Assembly: GCA_027023445.1 (NCBI GenBank)
Contig: JALVVK010000082.1
Location: 1 to 35,709 of the forward strand
Reading direction: 5' to 3'
DNA length: 35,709 bases
From: Deltaproteobacteria bacterium
GTDB taxonomy: Bacteria; Desulfobacterota; Dissulfuribacteria; Dissulfuribacterales; JALVPX01
Made by a program: the position numbers and the translations under genes. The notes beneath the pieces were generated by a model. That model did no database searches. It saw only the letters and a list, made by a program, of their open reading frames with translations, and was not told the origin of the DNA. Positions 16,776-26,615 of this stretch are shown piece after piece (the first letter of the stretch is position 1; each line of letters begins with the position of its first letter).

Positions 16776-17366
16776 ATGGGAAAAAACAGAAAAAACGAGT
16801 TCATCTCCACTTCAGAGGCAAGCAGGCTTTGTGGAGTAGCCAGAACAACTGTTTCGAAGTGGATAGATGAAGGCCTGCTCAACGCCTTTGTGACACCAGG
16901 CGGACATCGCAAGATCGAAAGGGCGGACCTGAAGGACTTTATTGAAAAACATGGACTGGCTCCAAAGGCCAGAACATTCGAGGAAGGGTCAAAAAAGAAG
17001 ATACTGGTTATAGACGACAATCCCGATGATATCAGGCTGGTCCAGGCGGCCTTCCTGGCGGCACAGGACAAATATGAGGTTCATTCCGCCACGGGCGGCT
17101 TTGAGGCGATCTACAAGATCGGCGAGATCAAGCCGGACATGGTTGTTCTGGATATTGTGATGCCGGACATGGATGGATTTTCCGTATGTAAAAATATCAA
17201 AAGCAATCCCATAACCAAGGGGATAAAGGTTATTGCTGTCACTGCCTATCCGGACGAAGAGAAGCGGGAAAGGGCGCTCTCCTTCGGGATAGAGGCCTTT
17301 TTTACCAAGCCGCTGGACCTGGAGGCGTTAGTCAAAAAGATGCTCAGCCTGCTGGAACAAAAATGA
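16776..17366 (+). CDS. HTH-REC response regulator (N-terminal excisionase/MerR-like HTH)
   Basis: A 196-aa protein that joins a DNA-binding domain to a phospho-receiver in the order opposite to most response regulators. Residues about 8-62 (STSEASRLCGVARTTVSKWI, then TPGGHRKIERADLKDFIE) form a MerR/excisionase-type helix-turn-helix. Residues about 73-193 form a receiver domain: acidic pair in ILVIDDNPDD, phospho-acceptor Asp126 in VVLDIVMPDMDG, Thr in VIAVTAY and Lys in FFTKPLD. The ATG at 16776 is chosen because AAGGAGG lies 7 bases upstream. It is the first gene of the operon and its stop overlaps the CheD-HDOD gene by 4 bases, so it is likely the transcriptional output or autoregulator of the system. 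The partner kinase is probably one of those downstream. Confidence 0.9.
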   Translation: MGKNRKNEFISTSEASRLCGVARTTVSKWIDEGLLNAFVTPGGHRKIERADLKDFIEKHGLAPKARTFEEGSKKKILVIDDNPDDIRLVQAAFLAAQDKYEVHSATGGFEAIYKIGEIKPDMVVLDIVMPDMDGFSVCKNIKSNPITKGIKVIAVTAYPDEEKRERALSFGIEAFFTKPLDLEALVKKMLSLLEQK

Positions 17367-18712
17367 ATTTCTTCGAAAAATCCTTTCTCATCTCCCCGGC
17401 GGAATTCTATGTAACCCGCGACCGGAACGCGGTTCTGGAGACCTACCTGGGATCATGCGTGGGAGTAACGCTGTATGATCCCGTGGCAAAGGTCGGAGGG
17501 CTGGCGCATATTGTCCTGCCCGACGGGGATGAAAAAAGAAAGGCGGTTTCCCCCGGCAAATACGCCACCTCGGCCCTGCCCCTGCTGACTGAAAAGACAC
17601 TTGAACTGGGCGCCTCAAAGAAACGCCTGGTAGCCAGGATGGCGGGCGGAGCGTCCATCTACAGGGATCTTAATCTCAACATCGGCCAGAGAAACGCGCA
17701 AAAAGCAAGGGAACTCCTGATTCAGGAAGGAATCCCGATCCTGGAGGAGGACATAGGAGGCAATTTCGGCCGGGTGCTGAGTCTGAAAATAGAGGACGGC
17801 GAGATCAGATTGAGACAGATCGGCCAGGGATTGCGTGAGGCTCCTTTTCCTGGCGTGGTCAGGGAGATAGAACCCGGGGACATACTGAGGGAAATCGACC
17901 AGATTCAGCCCCTGCCGGAGACCGTGCGCCAGGCGCTGGCCGCAATTGACAGCGAACCGACAGACAGCGAGGAGCTTAAAAAGATTATCTACCAGGACCA
18001 GGCATTGACAGCGGACATACTCAAGGTGTGCAATTCCGCCTGTTACGGATTTTCCAGGCGCATATCCAGCCTGAGCCAGGCTATCACCCTTCTGGGCCTT
18101 AAAACTGTAAAAAAAACGCTTCTCGCCCTGTCCCTGAAAAAGGTCCTGTTCCAGAAGATACCGAGCTATTCCCTCAGAACGGGAGAGATGTTCAGACACG
18201 CCCTGGCCTGCGCCTTCACTGCGGAACTGATGGCAAAGGAAAAGGGCCATGACCGTGACAGTGAGAAATTCTTCACGGCCGCCCTGCTGCACGACATCGG
18301 CAAGATAGTCCTGGGCCAGGTCGCCTTTGACAGGTTCGGCCTGGTCATGGACATGGTATTAAAGGGAAACAGGTCATTTATTGAGGCAGAGAAGGAAATA
18401 CTTGGCTATACACATCCACAGGTAGGGGCGCTGATAGCGCAGGAATGGAACCTCCCTCTCGTCCTGATTGAGGCTATCGCCTTTCATCATGAACCGGGAA
18501 AGGCACGGGCGGCGTCAGAGGTGGTGGCCGTAGTCCATGTCTCCAACGTGATATGTTCCATGTTGGGCATTGGCTGCGGGGTGGATGGCCTGGTCAATCC
18601 CGTGCGTCCCGAGGCATTATCCCTTCTGGCCCTGGATGGCAGGGCCGTAGACAATATTATCGAAAGGCTGCCTGAGGTGATGAAGCAGATCAAGCCCCTT
18701 GAAGCCGTTTAA
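17363..18712 (+). CDS. CheD-HDOD fusion protein
   Basis: A 449-aa two-domain protein. Residues about 1-160 are CheD, a chemoreceptor glutamine deamidase: ETYLGSCVGVTLYDP with catalytic Cys32, GGLAHIVLP with His49, KYATSALPLL, MAGGASIYRDLNLNIGQRN and EDIGGNFGRV. Residues about 170-445 are an HDOD domain (LPETVRQALAAID, DQALTADILKVCNSACYG, LSQAITLLGLKTVKKTLLAL, LLHDIGKIVL, HPQVGALIAQEWNLP), a signalling fold related to HD hydrolases whose partners are mostly unknown. The start overlaps the HTH-REC stop by 4 bases and the cheR-like gene follows after 9 bases. The fusion suggests that receptor modification is linked to an HDOD output. Both parts look intact. Confidence 0.93.
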   Translation: MNFFEKSFLISPAEFYVTRDRNAVLETYLGSCVGVTLYDPVAKVGGLAHIVLPDGDEKRKAVSPGKYATSALPLLTEKTLELGASKKRLVARMAGGASIYRDLNLNIGQRNAQKARELLIQEGIPILEEDIGGNFGRVLSLKIEDGEIRLRQIGQGLREAPFPGVVREIEPGDILREIDQIQPLPETVRQALAAIDSEPTDSEELKKIIYQDQALTADILKVCNSACYGFSRRISSLSQAITLLGLKTVKKTLLALSLKKVLFQKIPSYSLRTGEMFRHALACAFTAELMAKEKGHDRDSEKFFTAALLHDIGKIVLGQVAFDRFGLVMDMVLKGNRSFIEAEKEILGYTHPQVGALIAQEWNLPLVLIEAIAFHHEPGKARAASEVVAVVHVSNVICSMLGIGCGVDGLVNPVRPEALSLLALDGRAVDNIIERLPEVMKQIKPLEAV

Positions 18713-18721
18713 GGTTTGAGC

Positions 18722-19588
18722 ATGGAAATAACCGACCAGGACCTGGAAATACTGCTCAGGAAAGTCGTGAAACAGACCGGCTACGATTTCAGCCAGTACC
18801 GGCACGGAACGATCAAGCGGCGCGTATTCAAACGCCTTCTGGCCACAGGCGTGCCGGATTATCAGGCCTACATGCGTCTGCTGGATCAATACCCTGAGGA
18901 ATACCGTCGATTGATCAGGGAACTTACCATAAAGGTAAGCCATTTTTTCCGCAATCCGTATGTGTTTGAACTGTTGAACAGGATCGTCCTTCCAGAAATA
19001 TTCAAAAAAAAGGAGAGGCAAAAGGAGCCGGCCATCCGTGTCTGGAGCGCGGGTTGCGCCTATGGCGAAGAGGCATATTCCATAGCCATGCTTCTGGCAG
19101 AATATCTCCGGGACAAAAAAAAGGATACGTCCGACTATTCCATATCCATATTTGCCACAGACATAGACGAACACGCCCTGGCCAGGGCAAAAACGGGTGT
19201 TTATGAGGGAGATGTCCTCTCTGAGGTCAAGAAGCGGTTCCTGGACAGGTATTTTGTCTGTAACGGCCGCTACTCTGTAACCGACGAGATAAAAGACCTG
19301 GTTGTATTTTGCCGGCACGACCTGACATCATCCAGACAGATCGCGCCTCCCGTGGGAATCGTCCATAACTACGACCTCATCCTTTGCCGGAACATCCTTA
19401 TTTATTTTTCCCCGTCCCTTCAAAGGAGGGTGATGCTCAACCTGCTCAACTCCCTGAATCCCGGCGGATTCCTTGTTTTGGGCGAGGCCGAGTCCGTGCT
19501 GAAGGAGTTTGAATCCCTTCTGACCGTAAAAGATCCGCGAGCCAGGATCTATCAGAAGTGTGGAGACAGAGATGAAGGTAAGTATTAG
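18722..19588 (+). CDS. cheR: CheR-type chemoreceptor methyltransferase
   Basis: A 288-aa SAM-dependent methyltransferase that methylates glutamates on chemoreceptors. The N-terminal helical domain has YDFSQYRHGTIKRRVFKRL and TIKVSHFFRNPYVFELL. The catalytic domain has IRVWSAGCAYGEEAYSIAML (the SAM-binding AGCxxGEE motif), SIFATDIDEHALARAKTG, LILCRNILIYFSP and LNPGGFLVLGEAES. The ATG at 18722 follows an AAGG 7 bases upstream; a TTG two codons earlier is less likely. It overlaps the hybrid kinase by 17 bases. No cheA, cheW or cheB is nearby; the chemoreceptor at 25071-26615 is a possible substrate. Confidence 0.94.
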   Translation: MEITDQDLEILLRKVVKQTGYDFSQYRHGTIKRRVFKRLLATGVPDYQAYMRLLDQYPEEYRRLIRELTIKVSHFFRNPYVFELLNRIVLPEIFKKKERQKEPAIRVWSAGCAYGEEAYSIAMLLAEYLRDKKKDTSDYSISIFATDIDEHALARAKTGVYEGDVLSEVKKRFLDRYFVCNGRYSVTDEIKDLVVFCRHDLTSSRQIAPPVGIVHNYDLILCRNILIYFSPSLQRRVMLNLLNSLNPGGFLVLGEAESVLKEFESLLTVKDPRARIYQKCGDRDEGKY

Positions 19589-22500
19589 GGCAAAGTTGCT
19601 GACAGGCATCCTGGGCTGCATCCTGCTGCTGGGTTCAGGCATATTGATATTTATCCATGAAAGCCTGTCTAACAGGCTTATAACCGCGTACGAAAAGAGA
19701 GGCGTTTCCCTGGCAAAAGATATCAGTGATGAACTCATTCCGGCAATAACCTCCGGCGACAGGGCCGGGGCCCGCGCCCTCCTGCTCCAGCATAAGGACC
19801 GGGAGGAGAATGTGGATTACATCCTTATAGTCACCCCACAGGGGAAAATCTTTGCCCATACCTTTCCCGGGCCAATCCCTTCGAACTTGCTGGAATCAGG
19901 ACTTTTAAACGACACAAGGCCCTATGGGGTAAAAAAAATTCCAGACGTAAAAGGTCTTATCCTTGACATTGCCTGTCCCATACAGAAAACCAGACTGGGC
20001 GTGCTTCACCTGGGCCTGCTTGGAAAACCCGTGGTGGAAGAACTTAATTATGCCGTCAGAGACATCTCCATCATAGCGGCCGTTATCCTGATCCTGGGGG
20101 CACTATTAGCAATTTCACTCTCCAGGCTTATTTCCAGGCCTGTCCTTGACTTCATCAAGGTCACCAGGGCCGTGAGCCAAGGGGACCTGGAGCAGATGGC
20201 AGTTGCGAAAACCGGGGATGAACTGGAGGACCTGGCCGATTCACTCAATGAAATGACAGGGCAGATAAAGGCCGCGCGGGCCAGGCTTGGAGAGGCCAGG
20301 GATTATGTCTCCAACATCATAGAAAATATGTTCGAGTCATTAATAGTTGTTGACCCGGAGGCAAAGATAAAAACCATAAACCAGGCCACGCTCTCCCTTT
20401 TGGGTTACAGACAGGGAGAACTCATCGGCCATTCGGCGGGTCTGGTGATCAGGGATGGGGACAGGATCTTCATGGATCTGATCCATCAACTGATCCGGGA
20501 GCAGGGTCCCATCCAGGATTACGATGTCGTTTACCTCACCAGACAGGGCGAATCCATCCCGGTAACCTGTTCCATCTCGGCCCTGTGGGACGCATCCGGC
20601 AGGCTTGCCGGGGTAATCTGCCTGGCCAGGGACCTGAGGGAAATAAAGCGGCTTATCAGCGAGCTGAGCCAGATCTACAACGGAGCCCCCTCACCCATCC
20701 GGGTGATAGACACGCAGTTCAGGGTTATAAGCCAGAACGAGGCCATGAGCCGGTTAATTGGTGTGAGCTCGGAAGAGGCGAAAGGCAGACACTGCTACGA
20801 GCTGCTGAGAGGCCCCAATTGCCGGACCGGGAACTGCTCCATGCGACTGATCCTCAAGGGGCGCAAGAAGATCGACCGCGAGGCCGAGCGTACCACGCCG
20901 GAAGGGGACGTGATCCCCTGCCGCCTCCTGGCCAACCCGTTCCGAAACGCGCAGGGAAAGATCGTCGGCGTTATCGAGGTGTTTATAAACATTGCCGAGA
21001 GAAGGGAGTTCATCCGCCGATTGGAGGCCAAGGGCCGCGAGTTGGCCGATGCGCTTGAAAACCAGCAGGCATATGCCGACATCATGACATCTCTGAGCAG
21101 TATTATTGACCTGCGCTCCCTCCTGGAAGACGTGCTGATCAAGATTGCCGGTTACACAAACAGCCAGCTGGGGATTATCTACCTGTTTAAAAACAGCCTG
21201 TTGGTGCCCCATGCCGCGTATTCACTCGAGATGAATGGCATAAAGGACTTCCAGCCAGGGGAAGGCATACCGGGTGAGTGCGCCCTGGAAAAGAGGCCCA
21301 TCATGGTTTCTGATGTGCCGGATGATTATTTCACGATCCGCTCCGGCGCGGGGGAGACCCCTCCCAGGCATGTTGCCTGCGTGCCCATAATGTTCAAGTC
21401 CAGACTCGTCGGGGTCCTGGAGCTTGCCAGCCTGGAGGGTTTCGGCAAAAAGGAGCTCGATTTTCTCAATGTCGTGGCGGATCAGTTGGGTGTTGGTATT
21501 GATCACGCCCTGGCCTACCGGAAGGCAGGGGAACTGGCCGCCGAACTGCAGGAGAAAAATGAGCTCCTGATGTCCCAGAACGAGGAACTGCAGTCCCAGG
21601 GAGAGGAACTTCTGGCGTTAAATGAAGAGCTCCAGTCCCAGGCAGAGGAACTGGCCGTGCAGAAGAAGGCACTGGAGGACAAGACCAGACAGGTTGAGGA
21701 GGCCAACCGCCTGAAGTCCGAATTTCTTTCCAACATGTCTCACGAGCTGAGGACTCCTCTTAACGCCATCCTGGGAATGACCCGGCTGCTGAAGGATGAG
21801 GCGAGCGGTATCACAGGAGAACAGCAGGCGGGTTACCTGGAAATAATCGAGCGAAACGGCCAGAACCTGCTGGAACTGATCAACGATATCCTGGACATTT
21901 CCAAGATCGAGGCAGGAAAGGTGGAAATAATATGGAGCAGGATCGATCTCAAGGCATTTACACAGGAGGTGCTCCAGTCGGTCCGCGCGCTTGCAGACGA
22001 AAAGGAGCTGGAGCTGGGGGCCGAACTCGATCCAGAGGCGGACTTCATTATCTCCGATCCGGACAAACTCAGGCAGATCCTGCTGAACCTGTTGAGCAAC
22101 GCCATAAAGTTTACAGAGAAGGGGAGCATATCGGTTATCACAAGGTGCGAGGAAGAAAACAAGATATCCCTGGCCGTAAGGGATACCGGCATCGGCATCT
22201 CCGAAGACGAGCTGGAATACATATTTGATGCCTTCAGGCAGGTGGACAGCTCGACTACCCGTGTATATGGCGGAACAGGGCTGGGCCTTAACATAGTCAA
22301 GAAGCTGGTCGATCTCCTGGGCGGTGAAATTCACGTTGAAAGCCAAGTGGGCATGGGGTCCACCTTCACGGTAACCCTGCCCAGGCAGCCTGTAACCCTG
22401 AAAGAGATGGATGAAAACTGGAAGGAAAAGGTCAGGTCCGTTCTCCTGACCGGGGAAACGACATCCCCGGAGGGGGGGACAGGGCCAAAGGCCCGCAAGC

Positions 22501-23315
22501 ATATATTGATCATAGACGATGATCCCATAGCCACACGCGAGCTAAGCGTCCTCCTGAAGGAGGAAGACTACCAGCTGCATTTTGCCTTTAACGGACTTGA
22601 AGGACTGAAACATATAAGGAATGAGGCGCCCGACCTGGTTTTACTCGACCTGAAGATGCCCGACATGGACGGTTTTTCCCTGATAAAAGAGATGCAAAAG
22701 GATGAACGGACCAGGAATATCCCTGTGGTTGTGCTCTCGGCCATGGACCTGAGCGGGGAAGAAAAGGGTCGTCTGGCAGGCAACGTAAGGGACGTAATCC
22801 TCAAGGGGCAGATAGACAAGGCCGCCTTCCTCGATACGGTCGGCAGGGCGCTGTACGGGGAAAAACCGCCGGAACGCACCAGGGCAAAAGCACAGGTCGC
22901 GGAAGAAGAATCGCGGATTGACGTTCCTCCCGGGCCGGCAAGGATCCTGATAGTGGAAGACAACAAGGATAATCTCTTCCTGCTTAAACAGGCCTTCCGT
23001 CATACTGATTATGAACTTTATACAGCGGAAAACGGCGCGCAAGCCCTGGAAACCGCCAGAAAGGTCAGGCCCGACCTGATACTCATGGATATGCTCATGC
23101 CGGTTATGGACGGATATGAGGCCACCAGCAAGATAAGGGAAATCAGGGAACTGGCCGGGGTGCCCATAATTGCCCTGACAGCGCGCGCCATGCGTGGAGA
23201 CCGTGAGAAGACCCTGGCCGCGGGTTGTAACGACTATATATCCAAACCGATCAATCCAGCTGAGCTCGTGGAAAGGGTCGGCGACTGGCTCAGGATATTT
23301 AAAAAACGAGGTTAA
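19572..23315 (+). CDS. Membrane hybrid histidine kinase (HAMP-PAS-PAS-GAF-HK-REC-REC)
   Basis: A 1247-aa sensor kinase. Residues about 8-30 and 160-185 are membrane helices enclosing a periplasmic sensor of about 125 residues. HAMP (about 185-240), PAS (about 245-360), a second PAS (about 365-485) with a Cys-rich segment [15 protein letters not shown], and GAF (about 505-655) follow. A Glu/Gln-rich coiled coil (about 660-720) leads to the DHp helix with phospho-His724 in [11 protein letters not shown], then the ATPase domain ([38 protein letters not shown]). Two receivers follow, with Asp1026 ([13 protein letters not shown]) and Asp1173 ([13 protein letters not shown]). The first receiver has Lys-Gly instead of Lys-Pro at the end of strand 5. 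The start ATG has GGAG 6 bases upstream and overlaps cheR. Confidence 0.95.
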   Translation: MKVSIRAKLLTGILGCILLLGSGILIFIHESLSNRLITAYEKRGVSLAKDISDELIPAITSGDRAGARALLLQHKDREENVDYILIVTPQGKIFAHTFPGPIPSNLLESGLLNDTRPYGVKKIPDVKGLILDIACPIQKTRLGVLHLGLLGKPVVEELNYAVRDISIIAAVILILGALLAISLSRLISRPVLDFIKVTRAVSQGDLEQMAVAKTGDELEDLADSLNEMTGQIKAARARLGEARDYVSNIIENMFESLIVVDPEAKIKTINQATLSLLGYRQGELIGHSAGLVIRDGDRIFMDLIHQLIREQGPIQDYDVVYLTRQGESIPVTCSISALWDASGRLAGVICLARDLREIKRLISELSQIYNGAPSPIRVIDTQFRVISQNEAMSRLIGVSSEEAKGRHCYELLRGPNCRTGNCSMRLILKGRKKIDREAERTTPEGDVIPCRLLANPFRNAQGKIVGVIEVFINIAERREFIRRLEAKGRELADALENQQAYADIMTSLSSIIDLRSLLEDVLIKIAGYTNSQLGIIYLFKNSLLVPHAAYSLEMNGIKDFQPGEGIPGECALEKRPIMVSDVPDDYFTIRSGAGETPPRHVACVPIMFKSRLVGVLELASLEGFGKKELDFLNVVADQLGVGIDHALAYRKAGELAAELQEKNELLMSQNEELQSQGEELLALNEELQSQAEELAVQKKALEDKTRQVEEANRLKSEFLSNMSHELRTPLNAILGMTRLLKDEASGITGEQQAGYLEIIERNGQNLLELINDILDISKIEAGKVEIIWSRIDLKAFTQEVLQSVRALADEKELELGAELDPEADFIISDPDKLRQILLNLLSNAIKFTEKGSISVITRCEEENKISLAVRDTGIGISEDELEYIFDAFRQVDSSTTRVYGGTGLGLNIVKKLVDLLGGEIHVESQVGMGSTFTVTLPRQPVTLKEMDENWKEKVRSVLLTGETTSPEGGTGPKARKHILIIDDDPIATRELSVLLKEEDYQLHFAFNGLEGLKHIRNEAPDLVLLDLKMPDMDGFSLIKEMQKDERTRNIPVVVLSAMDLSGEEKGRLAGNVRDVILKGQIDKAAFLDTVGRALYGEKPPERTRAKAQVAEEESRIDVPPGPARILIVEDNKDNLFLLKQAFRHTDYELYTAENGAQALETARKVRPDLILMDMLMPVMDGYEATSKIREIRELAGVPIIALTARAMRGDREKTLAAGCNDYISKPINPAELVERVGDWLRIFKKRG

Positions 23316-23316
23316 A

Positions 23317-23565
23317 ATGACAGATCCGGACAAAAAGAACTTCCTGAAGGATGTATCCTCCGAGTCATTCAGCAGGGTGCTTCACGCGTTAAGGGCCCCG
23401 CTTAATTCCATCGCCGGCTTTACAACCCTGCTGAGAAATGAATCCTACGGGCCGCTTTCGGACGAACAGATGGAATTCCTTGAAATCATACAACGAAACG
23501 CCGAAGAGATGCGGATGCTCATAGACAGGCTTTCCTCAGCGGTAAAATCCAGGGAGGATTTATGA
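23317..23565 (+). CDS. Free-standing DHp-like (HisKA) mini-protein
   Basis: An 82-aa protein that looks like an isolated histidine-kinase dimerisation domain. FSRVLHALRAPLNSIAGFTTLL aligns with the H-box of HisKA domains, with His23 in the phospho-acceptor position (HALRAP for the usual HELRTP). A second helix follows, DEQMEFLEIIQRNAEEMRML. There is no ATPase domain. GAGG lies 6 bases before the ATG, and the stop overlaps the next gene as ATGA, so it is a real, coupled gene and not a fragment. It may accept phosphate from, or compete for dimerisation with, the flanking kinases, acting as a phosphotransfer or adaptor protein. That role is inferred. Confidence 0.82.
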   Translation: MTDPDKKNFLKDVSSESFSRVLHALRAPLNSIAGFTTLLRNESYGPLSDEQMEFLEIIQRNAEEMRMLIDRLSSAVKSREDL

Positions 23566-24692
23566 AAGACGAGCATGACGCCACCATAATGGTTATTGAC
23601 GACGATGTAGAAAGCGCCCGCCTGCTGGAGTGCGCGCTCCTGCCATCAAATTTCAACGTGGTCAAGGCCTACACGGGAAGGGATGCCCTGGCCCTCCTTG
23701 AAGAGGTCCTGCCTGATTTGATCCTCCTGGACATAATCATGCCCGACCTGGACGGCTTTGAGATCTGCCGAAGGGTGAAGGAAAAGGTGGGCCGGACCGG
23801 CCAGGATTTTATCCCGGTTATCATGGTTACGGCCCTGTCATCCCGGGAGGACAAGATCAGGGGCCTTGAGGCAGGCGCTGATGATTTCATCTCAAAGCCC
23901 ATAGACCTTGCCGAGCTGGTGGCCAAGGTCAAATCATTGTCACGGATCAAACACCTGCACAAAAGCCTTCATGAAAGCTATGAGGAATTAAAGAGACTGG
24001 AGAGGGTCAAGGACCTGCTCACCCAGATGATTGTCCACGACCTGAAAAATCCTCTCACCGCCCTGATGAATTATTTGGAAATGCTGGCCATTAAGACGGA
24101 CAAGTTTTTATCCCCTGAGGATAAATTCTCCCCGCGAAACATACTGGGCATTACTGACCGCATGCTCCGACTGATAGACAACCTGCTTGATATCACCAGG
24201 ATGGAAGAAGGGAAGCTTAAGCCTGATTACGCGGACATCGAAATCGGAGAGATATTCCTCGAGATAGAGCACATGTTTTCCGCTGAGGCCGCGAGAAACT
24301 CTATCCGGTTGACCCGGGAGGTTAAAGATGTACCGGTTTTCAGGGCGGACCGTGGTCTTCTTGTAAGAATCCTGGAAAACCTTGTTTCAAATGCCATCCG
24401 GAGCATTCCGTTCAACAGGCAGGGGCTGATCGCCATGAAGGCAGTGTTTGATAAGACGAAAAAACGGATCGTAATAAGCGTAATCGACAATGGCTACGGC
24501 ATTCCCGAAAAATATCTGGGCAAAATCTTTGAAAAATTTGAACAGGTGAGGATGAGAAAGGAAGGAAGCCAGTTCAACAAGGGCCTGGGCCTTACCTTCT
24601 GCAGGCTGGCAATCGAGGCTCATGGTGGGAGAATAGATGTAAAAAGCAGGGAAGGCAGGGGCAGTGAGTTTATCTTTACCCTGCCCGCCTGA
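23562..24692 (+). CDS. REC-histidine kinase hybrid (cytosolic)
   Basis: A 376-aa soluble kinase with an N-terminal receiver. The receiver (about 1-125) has acidic residues in VIDDDVESA, phospho-Asp57 in LILLDIIMPDLDGF, Thr in MVTAL and Lys in FISKPIDLAEL. A coiled-coil linker leads to the DHp domain with His159 in MIVHDLKNPLTALMNYLEML. The ATPase domain has LVRILENLVSNAIRS, VIDNGYGIPEKYLGKIFEKF and GLGLTFCRLAIEAHGG. AGGGAGG lies a few bases before the ATG, which overlaps the stop of the mini-DHp gene. It is the last gene of the plus-strand operon. The receiver may be the target of the upstream hybrid kinase, forming a cascade. Confidence 0.94.
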   Translation: MKDEHDATIMVIDDDVESARLLECALLPSNFNVVKAYTGRDALALLEEVLPDLILLDIIMPDLDGFEICRRVKEKVGRTGQDFIPVIMVTALSSREDKIRGLEAGADDFISKPIDLAELVAKVKSLSRIKHLHKSLHESYEELKRLERVKDLLTQMIVHDLKNPLTALMNYLEMLAIKTDKFLSPEDKFSPRNILGITDRMLRLIDNLLDITRMEEGKLKPDYADIEIGEIFLEIEHMFSAEAARNSIRLTREVKDVPVFRADRGLLVRILENLVSNAIRSIPFNRQGLIAMKAVFDKTKKRIVISVIDNGYGIPEKYLGKIFEKFEQVRMRKEGSQFNKGLGLTFCRLAIEAHGGRIDVKSREGRGSEFIFTLPA

Positions 24693-24722
24693 TGTATAAT
24701 ATTACCATACCACAAAATAACA

Positions 24723-25016
24723 TCTGAATTCAGCGTTCAGCCCAACATGGTAAACCGATGGAAAAAGCAGGCCTTGGAATCCATGGCTGCTATTTTCAGC
24801 AGCAAGCGCGAAAGAAGCACAAAAGAAATGGAAACTGAAAAAGACCGCCTTTATCATCGGGTTGGCAACTTGCAGGTCGAGCCGGACTGGTTAAAAAAAT
24901 ACGGGGCATCTTCTGTAGGCAATACATCCAGACGGCTCTGCATTGATCCAAGGCACTCGAAGATCAACGTGAAACACCAACATAAACTGATCAGCCTGCC
25001 GCAAGCAGGTTATTAG
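24723..25016 (+). pseudogene. IS3-family transposase remnant (OrfA end plus OrfB start)
   Basis: The frame reads SEFSVQPNMVNRWKKQALES, like the end of the IS3 OrfA helix-turn-helix, then a helix with LYHRVGNLQVEPDWLKKYG (the usual IGxLxxExDFLKK segment). It continues into CIDPRHSKINVKHQHKLISL, which matches the start of OrfB (xIDPxHPxLSIxRQCxLL), and stops at QAGY where OrfB normally continues. The rest of OrfB, with the DDE residues, is missing. A run of seven A residues at 24893-24899 lies where IS3 elements carry their frameshift site. This is a dead fragment. Confidence 0.75.
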
Positions 25017-25070
25017 CGGAATCCCCGCCTGGTATGCATGCGGAAACGGAAGAAAAGGCGGAAATCAGTT

Positions 25071-26615
25071 TCAGGAGGTGGAAAACAGCCTTGTCATCTC
25101 TTCAAGCTTGTCAGCCAGTAAACCTAATTTTTTAGAGCAGTCAGATGTTTCCTGGGCAACACCCGAAACAGAACTGGCCAGGTCTGCCGCCTCCATGCTT
25201 CTTTCTTTCACGCCCTTTACCTCCTGAGAGGCGTCTTCCATGTTACCACTTATCTCCGAAACGGTCGCGGTCTGTTCCTCCGCTGCGGAGGCAATGGTAT
25301 TTGCAAGATCATTTATCTGGGCCACTATGTTGGTGATCTCCTCCACCGATTCCACGGCTATCCTGGTCTCTGACTGGATGGTCTGGATCATGCTGGTAAT
25401 CTCTTCTGTGGCCTCGCCGGTCTGCCCGGCAAGCTCCTTTATCTCGTTTGCCACTACGGCAAAGCCCTTCCCGGCCTCCCCGGCCCGGGCCGCTTCAATG
25501 GTTGCGTTGAGGGCCAGAAGATTTGTCTGTTCCGCTATAGTATCTATCACCTGTATAATACTGCCTATCTTGTCTGAACTCTCACCAAGCTTCTGAATCA
25601 CAGCATTGGCGCTTGATGCTTTATCCTGAGCATCATTTGTAATAGCGGCGGTGTGGGCCACACTCTTGGCTATTTCCGTGGTAGCTTCTGTAAGCTCCTG
25701 AGACGCCCTGGCTACCGACATTATCCTGTCATCCACGTTTTCTGCTGTATTTGCAACTTCGTCAACTATCTTATTCATCTGGGAGGTACCGTCAAAGACA
25801 TTGGCGCTGACACTATCCAGTTCCTGACACGCACCCTTAAGCTGATCTGAATCATTCTTTATCTCCCGGATCATCTTCTGCAGCTTTTCAGCCATGGCGC
25901 TTATAGCATCGCCCAGCTGCCTGAGCTCGCCCTTGACCGTGAGGTGTGCCCTGGCGGTAAGATCCCCTGAGGCGATACTGTTTATAACCGGAAAGATCTT
26001 GTTCAACGGCCTTAAAACCTGCACATGAACCATCCACGCGGAGAACGCAAAGACAATTAAACACAAACAAAGCATTACAACCTGAAAGACCTTGAGCTCC
26101 AAAATACCTTCTATGGCCATCTCTTTGTAGGCCTGTGTTACGGCATTTGCCTGTTTCAAAAGGGTCATGTTGTTATTTTTCAGGTAACTGACTGCCCTGG
26201 CGACCTCAGGGCTGTCCAGGCCGGCAGAAATAACCGTATCAAGATTTTTTTCAAATTTTTTCCACTCAGAAAGAAGCCCGTCGATTTTCTTCAAAACCAG
26301 GGCATTCTTCGTGGGGGCAAGACCAATCTTGGTGCTTCCATCCCTCAGGGCGAAAAGACTTCTTTCAAAAAGGTCCCTTGTTCGGGAAAGCTTTTTCCGC
26401 CAAACATTGTCCCTTGTAGCAAGATAAAGCAGGATCTCCTTTGTCATTTTTTGAGAAAGCATCCTCTGACGCCCTGCCACGTCCACGTAAGCGCTGTTTT
26501 TTTCCTGATGGGCAAGGGTAAGAAATGTCGCTGCTATAGTGATGACGTTTGCCAACAAAAGTAACGCCAGCATGAAGCCGATTTTTCCCTGGACACTGTT
26601 TAGAGAAAACTTCAT
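25071..26615 (-). CDS. Methyl-accepting chemotaxis protein with PilJ-type sensor
   Basis: A 514-aa chemoreceptor. Residues about 10-30 form a first membrane helix. The periplasmic segment begins with [19 protein letters not shown], the signature of the PilJ/type IV pili chemoreceptor N-terminal domain. A second membrane helix lies at about 175-195, followed by HAMP (about 197-250). The long signalling coiled coil has the conserved hairpin tip [20 protein letters not shown] and [21 protein letters not shown] strong ribosome site, GGGAGG, precedes the ATG. It lies on the opposite strand, close to the end of the CheR/CheD operon, and is the only receptor in the window, so it is the natural candidate for modification by them. 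Its ligand is unknown. Confidence 0.95.
   Translation of the reverse strand: MKFSLNSVQGKIGFMLALLLLANVITIAATFLTLAHQEKNSAYVDVAGRQRMLSQKMTKEILLYLATRDNVWRKKLSRTRDLFERSLFALRDGSTKIGLAPTKNALVLKKIDGLLSEWKKFEKNLDTVISAGLDSPEVARAVSYLKNNNMTLLKQANAVTQAYKEMAIEGILELKVFQVVMLCLCLIVFAFSAWMVHVQVLRPLNKIFPVINSIASGDLTARAHLTVKGELRQLGDAISAMAEKLQKMIREIKNDSDQLKGACQELDSVSANVFDGTSQMNKIVDEVANTAENVDDRIMSVARASQELTEATTEIAKSVAHTAAITNDAQDKASSANAVIQKLGESSDKIGSIIQVIDTIAEQTNLLALNATIEAARAGEAGKGFAVVANEIKELAGQTGEATEEITSMIQTIQSETRIAVESVEEITNIVAQINDLANTIASAAEEQTATVSEISGNMEDASQEVKGVKERSMEAADLASSVSGVAQETSDCSKKLGLLADKLEEMTRLFSTS

Noticed and set aside
17615-19318. Minus-strand open frames of 225 and 233 codons
   Set aside because: They are antisense to the CheD-HDOD and CheR genes, which show intact family motifs on the plus strand.
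21618-22502. Minus-strand open frame of 294 codons
   Set aside because: It is antisense to the ATPase and DHp region of the hybrid kinase, whose plus-strand motifs are unambiguous. The frame is open because of the kinase's codon composition.
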